From: Tanypteryx hageni
Lineage: Eukaryota; Arthropoda; Insecta; Odonata; Petaluridae
DNA: 64,000 nt
Direction: 5' to 3'
Assembly: GCA_028673005.1 (NCBI GenBank)
Contig: CM054118.1
Span: 87,972,964-88,036,963 of the forward strand
The notes under the pieces are model-generated. The model did no database searches and was not told where the DNA came from. It saw nothing but the letters and a program-made list of their open reading frames with translations. Numbering within the stretch: position 1 is the first letter of the stretch; every line of letters begins with the position of its first letter. The translations under genes were made by a program, and so were the position numbers. This document shows positions 36,731-47,429 of the stretch, one piece after another.

Positions 36731-38660
36731 CTATTATTTACAATGTCCAATTATTGAATAACATTTTGATATGACATATACTGCGTTCATTTTTAGCGCA
36801 TTTAAAAAAATGTGCTTATAGTTTCACTATGGCATCTGTGAACTTGCTTAAATTGAAATTGTGGTGATACCGGAAAATAATAGACTTGAAATTTGATTTC
36901 TGTACTGCTGCTGTTTGTTTTTCTTTAGATTTCAGTTTTAAAAGAAGTTCGGATAGAAAATAAATACGTTTCATCTCCTTTTGTGCGCACACAGAACATA
37001 TTAAATAAAAGGAGATGGGTGACAAAGAAATGAATGTACATTAATTTTCCTTTCATACACACAAAGCACTTTGTAAGTGAAAAAGAATGGATAATTTATG
37101 ACAAAGGAATGAACTTGAATGTAAAGATTATGTAACGGGTATGTTTTAAACAATTTTTGATTTTTTTGTTTTTCTAAAGGTATAAAAATGAAAAGCTGAC
37201 ACTTTGATAGTACATTTCCACATTGATGTCACTTATTCTTCAAAAGTTTGAGTTTTGAAAACTTGACTAAAGCGGATAGGTTGCAGTTCATAAATTTTAT
37301 ATGAAATTTATTGCATTCAAAATTTCATTTTGGTAGTAAATGTTTTCATGAGAACTGACTAATAAAAAATGTTCTAATTTTATCCATATTCATGGTTAGC
37401 ACTTGACTTGTTTATAATGAGACCGTACTCCACCTATTAGAATATGCACAAACTTTTTGGGCAACCCAATAGAAACTTGGGCGACAAAAAGGTTTGAATA
37501 AATGTAATTAGTAGTGTATACAATTGCTTTATGACAAATAAATAATAATGAGTTGGCTAAATATTTTTTGTGTAAGCTTAGGAATTAGCAGGAATAATTA
37601 CATATGTATTTGCTATTAAACTTTATTTAAAAAGTTTTTGTCTGCTAGCTTTTGGTGGAAAAAGATTTTCTATGCTCTGTTTGATCCTGTTTTATTGAAA
37701 ATCATCTTCTCTGCTTATTTGAAAATCTACGTTGTTTATGACTTTTTATTATTGTTATTATGTTTATCCATTGCCAACATCATTATAGTTCTATTTTATC
37801 TCTGTTTACATGGTGTCTGACAAGTTATTGGGCCATTTGTGATTGGATAACTTAGTCATTATGAGTGTAAAAGTTATGATTCCATCTATATCTGTTGAAC
37901 AGAGGAGTTTATTTTATGACCAATAAATCAAATTTCCATGACTGCTCTGGATTGGCAGTACACTTGCATAAACTCGCCAAGGCATTGGCTTAGCAAGAAA
38001 ACTTTTGGGGTTTAATACTTTATTGGGTTCTTGCTTATAGTTGCATGAACCACTTTTACACTTGTCTACCTTCAATACATCTTGTAACTGACAGCAATAC
38101 ATGCTCTTTGGCTCACATTGAATTTTGATTCAGTCATTCTTCAGGATAACATAGCCTAGAATCTTTGTGTACAAATGGATCAATGAGTTGTTATACATAT
38201 GCATCCTTAGGATAGGGTGAGAGGGGTAATTGCCTCCCCTGGAATGTCTGGCAATAATATAAAAAATATTGCATTCACAACATGATAAAATAAGGATAAA
38301 AAATCTAACGTGGCCAGTGCATGACTTTAATTATACAGAGTGATGAATATTATTGCAGTAGTACTTAAAATTTGCTATCAACAATGGCTTCTTCAAGAAT
38401 AACTATCTGCAATTACACTTTTGAATAATTCTTAAACACTTAGAATAATTTTCACAATGAAAAATACTTTGAATCACTTTTCACATTACAAAATATATAA
38501 GTAAAAAAATGTTATTTGTTGCTATGGATAACAAATTATTGATGCCCATCCTACTACTAAGATCAAGTTATTGGGCAAAATATTTGTAACGAATTCCATG
38601 TTAAAAATTTCTTTTTCTACCTTCATTTAAAAATGCTTTATGTAATTAGATACTGAAAAT

Positions 38661-39049
38661 TTACAGTTGAAGGAATTTTTTTAAATTCTTTAAAACAAAC
38701 TCCTAAACCGTACGGATCTCAAAATATTTTTTTTCACTATCATCTACTGATGATGAGAGCTTCGCTCTTGAAGTGCACATATAGAATAACTTCCTCCATT
38801 TAAATTTTTTTTTGAGATCTCTGCAATTTAGTTTGAGTGCATGTGTGTGTGTTTGAATTTTGTGTTTGTTCCATGTCATTGTCGTGAAACACACAAACCA
38901 TCAGACATTTGTTTGAGATATTAAGCCCTTGGCATGAAATAAATTTTTCCATAAACTTGATACATTTTAACTGTTTACCTACAATTTTTTTTAGATCCGT
39001 TTGTTAGGAGTTTGTTTTAAAGAATTTTTAAAAAATTCTTTAACTGTAA
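38661..39049. mobile_element. MITE with long inverted termini
   Basis: The left arm (TTACAGTTGAAGGAATTTTT, then TAAAACAAACTCCTAAACCG and GGATCT) and the right arm (AGATCCGTTTGTTAGGAGTT, TGTTTTAAAGAA, ending AACTGTAA) are inverted complements over about 65 bases. The interior includes GAGAGCTTCGCTCTTGAA, a small hairpin also found at the apex of the palindrome near 46790. Non-coding. Confidence 0.75.
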
Positions 39050-39639
39050 TTTTTTTATTTTTCACCATAGTCTCCTTTCTCTCATATGTTTAGATACTGT
39101 TTATAATTTCATGAGGCATGATTACATAAAGTATTCAATACCAAAAGTGTTTTCATATTAATACAAAATTGCTTGCAACATTAATGTATTTCTCACACCA
39201 AATGCTAGTGGTCAGCTTCCTGCCTTTAGTCATTTTGTTATTTTCTGGTTTGCTATGGCAAGTGTTGAATTGACTGGCTTAATTAAGTTGCTTTGTATAT
39301 ACATAATTCAATGTGGTTTGTAGCGTTAACTTTTGTTCATGCTCAAATTTCTTTTTTTGATAGCATCGGAAAATTGCAATATGCAAAATTTGGAGGCTCA
39401 GTCTCATAAAAACAATTTCAAGTTGAATTAACAATAATAATAATTTTTTATGACCTTGGTAATGTAAACCTTTATATTTGGTTTAAAATACAATCATTGC
39501 ATTATTTCAACTTCAGCTTTTTAAGGTATCAAATTAGATGTATGTAATAAAAGTTGATGCTTTCCGTCTTTTACTTTTAAATATAATCTGATTAATAGTG
39601 CATATACATATTGACTTATTAATGCATTACTTTCCCTAG

Positions 39640-39806
39640 ACGTTCATCAATGGATGTTGTTCGTGGCAGAGGTGATGGTCTTGGAGGAAAAGTCAGCGGA
39701 CTTACACTTGGTTCGGGGATGAAGCATCAGCATCCTGGTGTTCGACTTGGCTATCGAAGCATGGTGTCGGTTGAAGATATGCCAGAGCTGTTTGTTTCTT
39801 TTGACA
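39640..39806 (+). CDS. OXR1 (mtd): OXR1 exon: conserved block ending PELFVSFD
   Basis: Acceptor ACTTTCCCTAG (ending 39639), donor GTGAGT at 39807. GG left by the previous exon plus A makes Gly, then RSSMDVVRGRGDGLGGKVSG, LTLGSGMKHQHPGVRLGYRS and MVSVEDMPELFVSFD. The single leftover A joins AG of the next exon to give Lys, producing the family's FD-K-LIPRPA sequence across the splice. The SVEDxPELFxSFD segment is the start of the second conserved region of long OXR1 proteins. Introns of 11.3 and 14.9 kb flank it. A readthrough frame continues about 215 nt past the donor. Confidence 0.93.
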
Positions 39807-41938
39807 GTGAGTATGAGCCATGGCCTCCTTGCTCGTACTGGTGTCCTTTGATCATACTAAATTCAGATCATGTCACGTTTATTCATTTCCTGGGCATCTT
39901 CAATTTGCCATCTTGCTCAGCATGGTGTATGGCAGTACCACCAAGATTATGCAGAAAATCTCGGCTTTTTAGTGCATTATCTAGAGTTTTACATGTATTA
40001 TGCTTATTTATTTTTATTCTGTGAATATCAAATACCATTGCTAAATTAAATTAGAGTTTAATTAGTTAATAAGCATAATTTTTTCTTGGTACTAAATTAT
40101 AAAAATGTTAATTTTAAGAGGCACCTAGCAGTCATTGTTAATAGAAATGGCATTATAAAGCTAGTGAAAAATTCTACCATTGTGTCAAGCAGTAAGAAGA
40201 AAAATGTCTCTGATTAATAATTGTCAAGTAAATCCCTACATGAGCCTCCATTTTCACCACTGGTGTTCTTATTATGCTCTTTGAATAGCATTTGGTTTTT
40301 AAAGATAATGTGCAGGCATTTCTGACATTCTCTTTAATCTTGGCTCTGGCTTCCAGTTTCTTCATTTTGTATGACTAACTTGTGGATCTACAGCTAAGCT
40401 TTCTCTAAATATATTCATTCTGCTGATATAATATAAGCAACCTTTTACCTTAGTACATTCTTTCAAGTATTAGTAAGCTTGCATTTGTTCTAAACACTTC
40501 TCTGATGGATTACTTAACAGAAATTTAAGAAATGTCTGCACATTTTATCAATGTATGGTACAATTATTGACTAAAATTCATTATTTAACAGAGTTAGCCT
40601 AAAATGAAAACACAGAAGTACTGTATTAGCCCAAATATAATGTGATCTTGAATATAATGATCCCTTAAGATTTTGAAAAATTTTCAAGAAAAAACTGAAG
40701 AAAAGAACAAAAAAATCCTAAACTTGTACTATATTTCACATTTAAACTATATATAATTTGCGGAAGGTGAAAGATTCTGGTACAATGTCCCAGCACATTG
40801 TTGTCCTGGCGCACTTGGTAGGGGTGGTAAGGAGGGGAGTGAGTTGCTTTGTCACTACATTGTTGTTCCAGCACACGGTGGTAGGGGAGGTAAGGAGGGG
40901 AGTGAGCTGCTTGGAAAAGGGGAGTGTGTTGCGTGAATGAGAGGTTGAAGGGGCAGTAAGGAGGAGAGAGCCCTTTGCGGAAGAGGGGAGTGAGAAAGGT
41001 TGCTGCCTGTTGTACTTGCACAGCATATTACATTGGAAAGATCAGTCTGTTGCACCCTCGACATTTAGATCAAGCTCTAAGAAAAAGATCAAAACGTTCA
41101 ATTGAAACCAACAAACAACAAACTAAAAAACTGGCAGGTTAAGTCGTGAGGCTAAAAAACAACATAGAAAATGAAGGGGAGGAACACCGGAGCCAGAGAC
41201 TGGCCAATCAAGTCGTCAGAAAAAGAGCAAGGTATATATGTAGATGCCATAATTTAACATAACAGAAAATTACAATGACTTGATCAAATAATCAGTAGTA
41301 TTAATAGCAGTATTCAAATGTAAGAAATTTCAAGTGCTTCACTTTCTGGGTGAATTGAAATTTATGTAACACTCCTGTTATTTTCAATGGGGAAATCTCT
41401 AGTATATAATAAATAGGTTAATGATTTGCAAATCACTTTTTATGCAATGCAAATTATTTGAATCCTCTTCCTCTTGTCATTACTTATACAATTGTAGCAG
41501 GTTCTGAATTATCAGGATCGTCATTTTCTTCTTACGACAAGGCATCATCTTCAATCTCATCAATCCACACAATGTGCACTTGGGTGCTGTTCTGATTCCA
41601 GGACCACAATTGATGTTTTTTTTAGCTTCCCTTAAAGGGTTTATACATGGCTATCGCTCAATAACCACTCATTGTATTCCTTTCTCATGTACTATTTGAA
41701 AGGTTTATTAATTTCAATGTGTAACACTTGTAGTTTTGTTATCATACTGCCTGGAATTATGTCTAGGTCAGTATGCAATGTTACCATCTGCTTCATAATA
41801 TTTTCTGCCAAATTACCCTTGAATGCATCAAGCATTCCTTGCTTATTCCCAGACACATTTGGTATTGATTTCCCACTTTCCAAAAAATATATTAATGCCA
41901 TTGTTTAGCGCATGTTTGTTTGGTTCAATTTTGATATA

Positions 41939-42010
41939 CAGGTTTCCCTCACTTTATGTGGGGGTTGCATTCCAGGAAATTGACACATAAAGCAAACCCA
42001 TATTTACATG
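41939..42010 (+). mobile_element. Tigger-like element end
   Basis: ACAGGTTTCCCTCACTTTAT GTGGGGGTTGCATTCCAGG has the CAGGxxTxCCTC start and the TGCATTCCAG subterminus typical of Tigger/pogo ends. A roughly inverted TTCTGGAATGCATCT lies at 46350-46365. If these two are partners, one Tigger spans 41939-46370 and has been split by the mariner, hAT and TACCGTATT insertions between them. Confidence 0.4.
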
Positions 42011-42224
42011 TAAAAGATAGGGATACATTCCACAAGCAATCCTAACTTCCTTCCAAGACATTCTTCTTTCGCTCCATATTTACTCATTGCAGAAACCATA
42101 AGAGTTCAAAATAAATCTCATGCATAGCATAAGCTGGCCCTCTACCGTAACACGCAGATTTTGTGTGAGCCATCCACAACGGTCGGCTAAGAGAACATAC
42201 AAATCTACGTGAGCCATAGGCAAT

Positions 42225-42667
42225 GTGTTAAAACCTCATTCATGGAATCTATTAAAATTGCATACGTAGACTTAGGCAAAATACGATGATGACATTTGAT
42301 GCTCAACTGTTCGAATTTCGCTAAAACTTTACATGGAACATCTATAATTATAAAAATGCAATTTATTAAGGCCTTGTAAATTCCATTGGAAATAGACTTG
42401 GATGAAAAATTATTTTGGTGAAGTCGCTATTGCTTTGTTTGACTTTTTGTGAAAATGAGCATGAATGAAATTATTGTCACTGAATGTGGAACATTATTCA
42501 ACAATGCAAAATCATTAATTGGAGTAATATTTCAAAATGTCAACAACTAAATCATTCCCTACTCATTTCTTCGATCTCACACACAGAATTTACAAAATTT
42601 ACTCTTTTTTTTTTTTTAAAATGGTGGAAATTTTTGGGGGTTCGGCTTCTATTGAAGCAGATACAGT
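42225..42667 (-). mobile_element. Inverted partial copy of the 45223-46165 element
   Basis: On the minus strand it starts TACTGTATCTGCTTCAATAG AAGCCGAACCCCC and continues through AAATTTCCACCATTTT to AACCTCATTCATGGAATC, matching 45223-45730 segment by segment in the opposite orientation. The far end is missing. The two copies form a 3 kb-spaced inverted pair. Confidence 0.7.
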
Positions 42668-43211
42668 AATCCTAGCAAGAAAAGCTTCAAGTGATTCAGG
42701 GTGACCATCAGAGTGATATTGCATGTAAGTTTAACTTCACAACTTGTACAATTCATACAATTCTGTTAAATAATGGCAAAATAAAAAGTTCTATTAAAAA
42801 TAATTTCAGTTGTAGAAATTCAATTTTTTCATGTAGAAATGTCTAAAAGCCATCTTAAGCTCCAATGCAACATACCACTGTAAAATTAAGGAAGATAATT
42901 CATTATGACTTAAAAGTATTCCAAGGGCTTGAAAGTAGAAATTTTCGCACTTCACAAAAAAAAATGCCATTACAGATCAACACACAGTTTTAGGTTCCAG
43001 ATGACCTGAAGTGCCCTCCATAGAAAAGTTGTCTGGACCTCTCTACCTCAATCCACCCTGCATCCCTGCCAAATTGACGAACAATTACCCGTTCAGAAAT
43101 TTTAAATTGGTCTGGCAGGATTGATTTCATCTAGAAGAAAACAAAACAAAAATGATATTCAAATTATGAGGGCTATTCATAAAATAATGTACTTAAAACG
43201 AAAGTATATAT

Positions 43212-43570
43212 TTAATCTTTTAAATAAACATGTCCTTTTTCAAGGTAATCGCCATTGAGTGCAACACACTTTTCTCAACGTTTCACCCATGAGTGTAACA
43301 CATGGTTCAAACCTCCTTATTTAACAACATCTTCAGAGCCATCTTCACAACTTTTGCACAAGCCTCTTTGATTCAAAATGTCTTTCTCTGAACTCCTTCT
43401 TTAACTCCAGAAACAGCCAAAAGTCACAAGGAGGAAAATCTGGGCTGTAGGGTGGATGTGGTACAATGTTAATGTCATTTTTAAGCAAAAAAATCAGAAA
43501 CATTGTGTGACAGGTGCCGAGTGCACATTGCCATTATGAAGGAGAACTGATTTCTGCTTTTCAAGCGTCT
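43212..43570 (-). pseudogene. mariner transposase C-terminal remnant
   Basis: Read on the minus strand: LLHNGNVHSAPVTQ, then after a frameshift DINIVPHPPYSPDFPPCDFW and LFLELKKEFRERHFES, and at the end EKCVALNGDYLEKGHVYLKD before a stop. PPYSPDxxPCDFWLF, carrying the third catalytic Asp, and W/xEKCVxLNGDYxEK are diagnostic of mariner transposases. The usual HDN motif with the second catalytic Asp reads HNG here, so the copy is inactive even apart from its frameshift. The element's left edge is near 43165 (GGGCTATTCATAAAATAATG). Confidence 0.85.
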
Positions 43571-44168
43571 GCAAATTGGTGAATAGTAATATGAAGCTCA
43601 CCCTGAACCATAGCAGATGTTGTGTTTATCATAAATTTGTTTTGTTGAAGTTGAATGTTGTCCCTCATGTTGTTTATTACTTGGAATTTCCTGGCTGTCT
43701 AAAAACACTATGTCAATGAAAACAGTAGCGGGTGACATGCTTTCATCACCATAAGCCTCTTGAATAATTTTTAAAGTTTCTGTAATGCAGCAGAAGGTTT
43801 TCTTAGCTGTCTTGAGTTAAATTCGATTTATGCATTCAAAAGCAAAAACATTAAATTAAATTTAGTTGATCATGTTGCTGAAAGGGTTAAAATTCATATC
43901 ATAGCTTCACATGACTTCTTTGGGATTTAGAACCTTTCATCTCAACATTATCACCATCACACCTTGATCTATGTCCGTAATAAAGAAACAGATGGTAAAA
44001 AATTGAAAAAGTAGTTGGAAAGAACTCGCCAACCTATTGATAGATACTGTTCAACGACTGCTGAGGGATGTGGAGCTAGAGGAAAGGTAACACATTTTTG
44101 GCCTTGACTGAACTTCATGTATTTTTATCTCAGATTTTTGTCGAGTAACAGTATGGTACATTTTAATA

Positions 44169-44467
44169 CAGGGGTAGCCAAACTATGGCTCATGGACTAT
44201 GTCCAGCCCGTACAGTGATTTCATCCGGCCCACCTTACCATATCGATTTCTTTAAGATGGGCATATTCGTATATTTTCCAGATTAGATTAGATTCATTTA
44301 TGAAATCTTATATTTATCCAGTACATGCAATCTACTTTCATTGTATGTGCAGGACACATTAAACAATCTAAAAATTCTAAAAACTTGCTCTGAAATTTAC
44401 GTGGGGCCTGCCGAGTGGTCCATAAACCCTTATGTTGTCCTTGCGGTTAGAAGTTTAGTTACCCCTG
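44169..44467. mobile_element. hAT-type MITE, 299 bases
   Basis: CAGGGGTAGCCAAACTATGG at the left and AAGTTTAGTTACCCCTG at the right form imperfect inverted ends. TTTTAATA (44161-44168) and TTGTAATG (44468-44475) are a decayed 8-base target duplication. Contains GTCCAGCCCG and CCGGCCCACC as other hAT MITEs of this window do. Non-coding. Confidence 0.7.
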
Positions 44468-45061
44468 TTGTAATGAATACAAACCTGTCCTATTTTCATC
44501 TCAGATTTTTGTTGAGTATTAGTGTAGTACACTGTAACAAATCGACCTCTCTAACAAATGGCATTTAAAGTGATTTTACTATTGTAATCACTAGTCCGTA
44601 AATATAATGCTAGTACTACTTTTCTCATGTCGTTTTGTATATAAAAATCGCATTATATTCAAGTTAATATTATAAAATCTGTTGAATATTAAATTTTCTG
44701 TGAATCACATGGTATAAGCAAAAAACAGTAAGTTAAAATTGCCTCATTAACTAACTGTAGATTTATAGTATGTAATTTTCCATTTATAATGCATAACTTT
44801 TGATGTACAAGAAATGGAGAAAGAGATCAGCTTGCAGTGGTAAACCAATTCTATAAAGACGTGACTTAAGCAGATGTATGACTAATGTAGTGTTTTTTGT
44901 TAACCCTTTGTTATAGTACTTTAGTTAGGCTCAAGATGGCTGCATCATTTTTTCATGGACATACCATATTCTCTGTGACAGTGCAATCATGACCTTATTC
45001 ATGTGTCTGTGTGGTCTGTCTCATGTTTATCCTGTTAAATCATTGTAACCCATTAGTAATC

Positions 45062-45219
45062 ATGAGTGAAAAATGTAAAGCTAGTGAGAGCAGTGCCTCC
45101 TAACCCAAAAGAAAGAGAATTTATTTCATTAGAAGTGAAATTGAATGTAATTGAAAGATTTGAAAAGAAGGAACATCTGATGGATATTGTGTGCACTCTC
45201 GGTCTTCATGAAACATGCA
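45062..45219 (+). pseudogene. Tigger/pogo transposase N-terminal fragment
   Basis: After MSEKCKASESSAS and a frameshift the frame reads EREFISLEVKLNVIERFEKK EHLMDIVCTLGLHETCR. This is the CENP-B/pogo N-terminal helix-turn-helix pattern (K-R-K-x-x-S-x-E-x-K-L-x-V-I-x-R-x-E-x-G-E, then I-A-x-x-L-G-L). The fragment is cut off three bases before the TACCGTATT element at 45223, which evidently inserted into it. Confidence 0.7.
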
Positions 45220-45222
45220 GAA

Positions 45223-46165
45223 TACCGTATCTGACCGAATAGAAGCCGACCCCAGATTTAAGCCAAACCCCCAGAAATTTCCACCATTTTTTTGTCAAAA
45301 AAGTAAATTTTGTAGATTTTATGCTCGAGTGTGCCGGGCATGCATGCACAGCCTAGAATACATTATTGGAGACCGAAGAATAGAGTGGGAAATGGTTTAG
45401 TTGTTGACATTTGAAATATTACTCCAATTAATAATTTCGCATTGTTGAGTAATGTTCCACATTCAGTTATAATAATTTCATTCATCTTCATTTTCACAGA
45501 AGGTTAACTCAAGCAATAGCGACCTTGAAAAGATAATTTTTAATCCAAGTTTATTTTCAATGAAATTATGCCTTAAGAAATTGCATTTTTATAATTATTT
45601 ATAATTATACACGTTCCATGTAAAGTTTTACTGTAATGCAAACAGTTGAGCATCAAAAGCGGTTATAGCATTTTGCGTAGTCAATGTACGTAATTTTAAT
45701 AGATTCTATGAATGAGGTTTTAACATGCATGTAAACATTACAATGGCTATAACAATAACTACAATAGTCAAGTAAAACTAATAGGAACTTCTTTTAACGA
45801 CTAATGAAAAATAATACAAATTGCTAACTATTCTTAATGATACATATGCATAGCCCTGCGAAACGAAAGAAAATATCCAATAGCATTTAGAAATGAAAGA
45901 ACAGGTAACAACGGTAACAAAACATAGGTACTGCTAAATTCAATATTCTAGCTTGATTATTTTATCCATTAATATTCATCGTAGGTCAGATATTTACTTT
46001 ATGAAAGTATAGTACTATCATTTGAACACAACGGCACTGGGTGACTATGACACTTAACCCTAACCCCAAATTTTTTCTCCGACTCACATTTAAGCCGAGG
46101 GATGATTTTTTCATGATGGATTTTGTCAATAGATTTTGTCGGCTTATATTCAGGCAGATACGGCA
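45223..46165. mobile_element. TACCGTATT-family element, 943 bases
   Basis: TACCGTATCTGACCGAATAG followed by AAGCCGACCCC at the left, and GTCGGCTTATATTCAGGCAG followed by ATACGGCA at the right, are inverted complements. The interior is AT-rich and non-coding. It sits inside the Tigger-like transposase fragment and has an inverted partial copy at 42225-42667. Confidence 0.75.
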
Positions 46166-46709
46166 GTTCATGCTAATGCAGAAAACATTTAATGCAATTC
46201 AATGCTGTGCAGTTTTATAAAATATAACTCTTAATTATTGCGTCACTCTTGCCCTCTGTATACCCTTGCCTGCTTCCCTATTGTATTACATATATCTCTA
46301 TGGGAAATGAATGTTCACTTAACATGATTTCACTTAAAACAGTTCCCTTCTGGAATGCATCTACCATGTTCAACAGGGACTAACAGTACCCCCTTTACGC
46401 ATTACTTAAAAAAAAACAAAAACTTCTCTTCAGTCCTGAAGAAGCTTGATGCAACTCGGGGGAAATATCAAGGGGAAAACTTCTCCATGCAGCATTTTCC
46501 AAGAAACGCTTCAATTACCACTTCTCAAAATTGGTCAGTTTTTTTAATGGAACCATTTTTGGAAGGTGGGATTTAAGATGTTTTAACTGTGTTAATTATC
46601 TATTTGTAAAAAATTATCACTTAATTATAACTAAGGTGTCATGTTTCTTGATATGAAGTCATTTTATGCCTAGCATGTAAGCAGATCAAACCTTTCCTGA
46701 TGTTTTTTT

Positions 46710-46875
46710 GTGAATTGATGATTGAACTCCGACCGTATACAAAAGGAATTTAGCGTGAAGAACAGAGCACTAAATATGTATCTATGAGAGCTTGGCTCTT
46801 GAAATATGTATTTAGTGCTCTGTTCTTCATCCTAAATTCCTTTTGTATATGGTTGGAGTTTAATCATCACTTCAC
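46710..46875. repeat. Near-perfect 166-base palindrome
   Basis: The left arm GTGAATTGATGATTGAACTC, CGACCGTATACAAAAGGAAT, TTAGCGTGAAGAACAGAGCA is matched by the right arm TGCTCTGTTCTTCATCCTAA, ATTCCTTTTGTATATGGTTG, GAGTTTAATCATCACTTCAC. The apex is AGAGCTTGGCTCT. Arms of about 75 bases carry only scattered mismatches, many of the G:U-compatible kind. Either a young MITE or a hairpin-RNA source. Confidence 0.85.
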
Positions 46876-47429
46876 AGTTTTACTCGCTGTAGTCTCCTCT
46901 TTTATTCATTATGTTTTTTTATATAACAATTATCCATAAGTGGTTAAGGGTGGTTGAGGAGTTATAGACGAAAGAAAAATAGTATAGAAAGGTGAAAAAG
47001 TTGGTGAAAAAGGCATTTATTGCAGCTGGTACAGAAAGGTTTATGGAAATAGAAGTTGGATAAGATAACAGTATCAGGCATTCATGATAGAAGAAGGAAT
47101 TTCAAATTCATGATTTTTCGTCTGAATGGGATGGATGAAATGCCAAGGGACAAAAGTGTTTGATCATAGGGTACATTACAAAAGATATGATATTGAACGG
47201 TTGATAAGAAAAAGTTGAGTTTGAGTTGAGAAGTTTGAAGGTTCATGGGAATGCTGAGGACCACATGGGAGCTCAATATCCAAGTAAAGGAAAAAAAGAG
47301 CACAGTTTTCTTGATACAGGAATACCCTGAATTACGTCGGGAATCCATTCCTGAAAAGTGCAAGGTAAATTGAAGCAGTTTTTCCCATAAGAATCGATGA
47401 TATGAGGGGAGGATACATGCAGGGGTTAA

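Larger units (their letters stand above)
34886..37469. mobile_element. Decayed mariner element, interrupted by a SINE
   Basis: Left terminus TTGAGTTGGCCAAAACATCG (flanked by TA, 34884-34885) and right terminus ACTTTTTGGGCAACCCAATA are mariner-type inverted repeats. At 2.6 kb it is about twice the usual 1.3 kb, partly because a tRNA-type SINE (35330-35400 and tail) sits inside and partly from other insertions. The transposase remnant is at 36395-36730 on the minus strand. Confidence 0.7.
28315..39639 (+). other. Intron 7 (about 11.3 kb)
   Basis: Very AT-rich and built largely of mobile DNA: a 1.7 kb TACCGTATT-family element with expanded AT arrays (28590-30301), a 481-base relative (30331-30811), another at 31614-32249, a 1.1 kb foldback (32549-33656), a mariner interrupted by a SINE (34886-37469) and a 390-base MITE (38661-39049). 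33660-34880 shows nothing but AT-rich DNA. No exon is supported inside. Confidence 0.75.
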
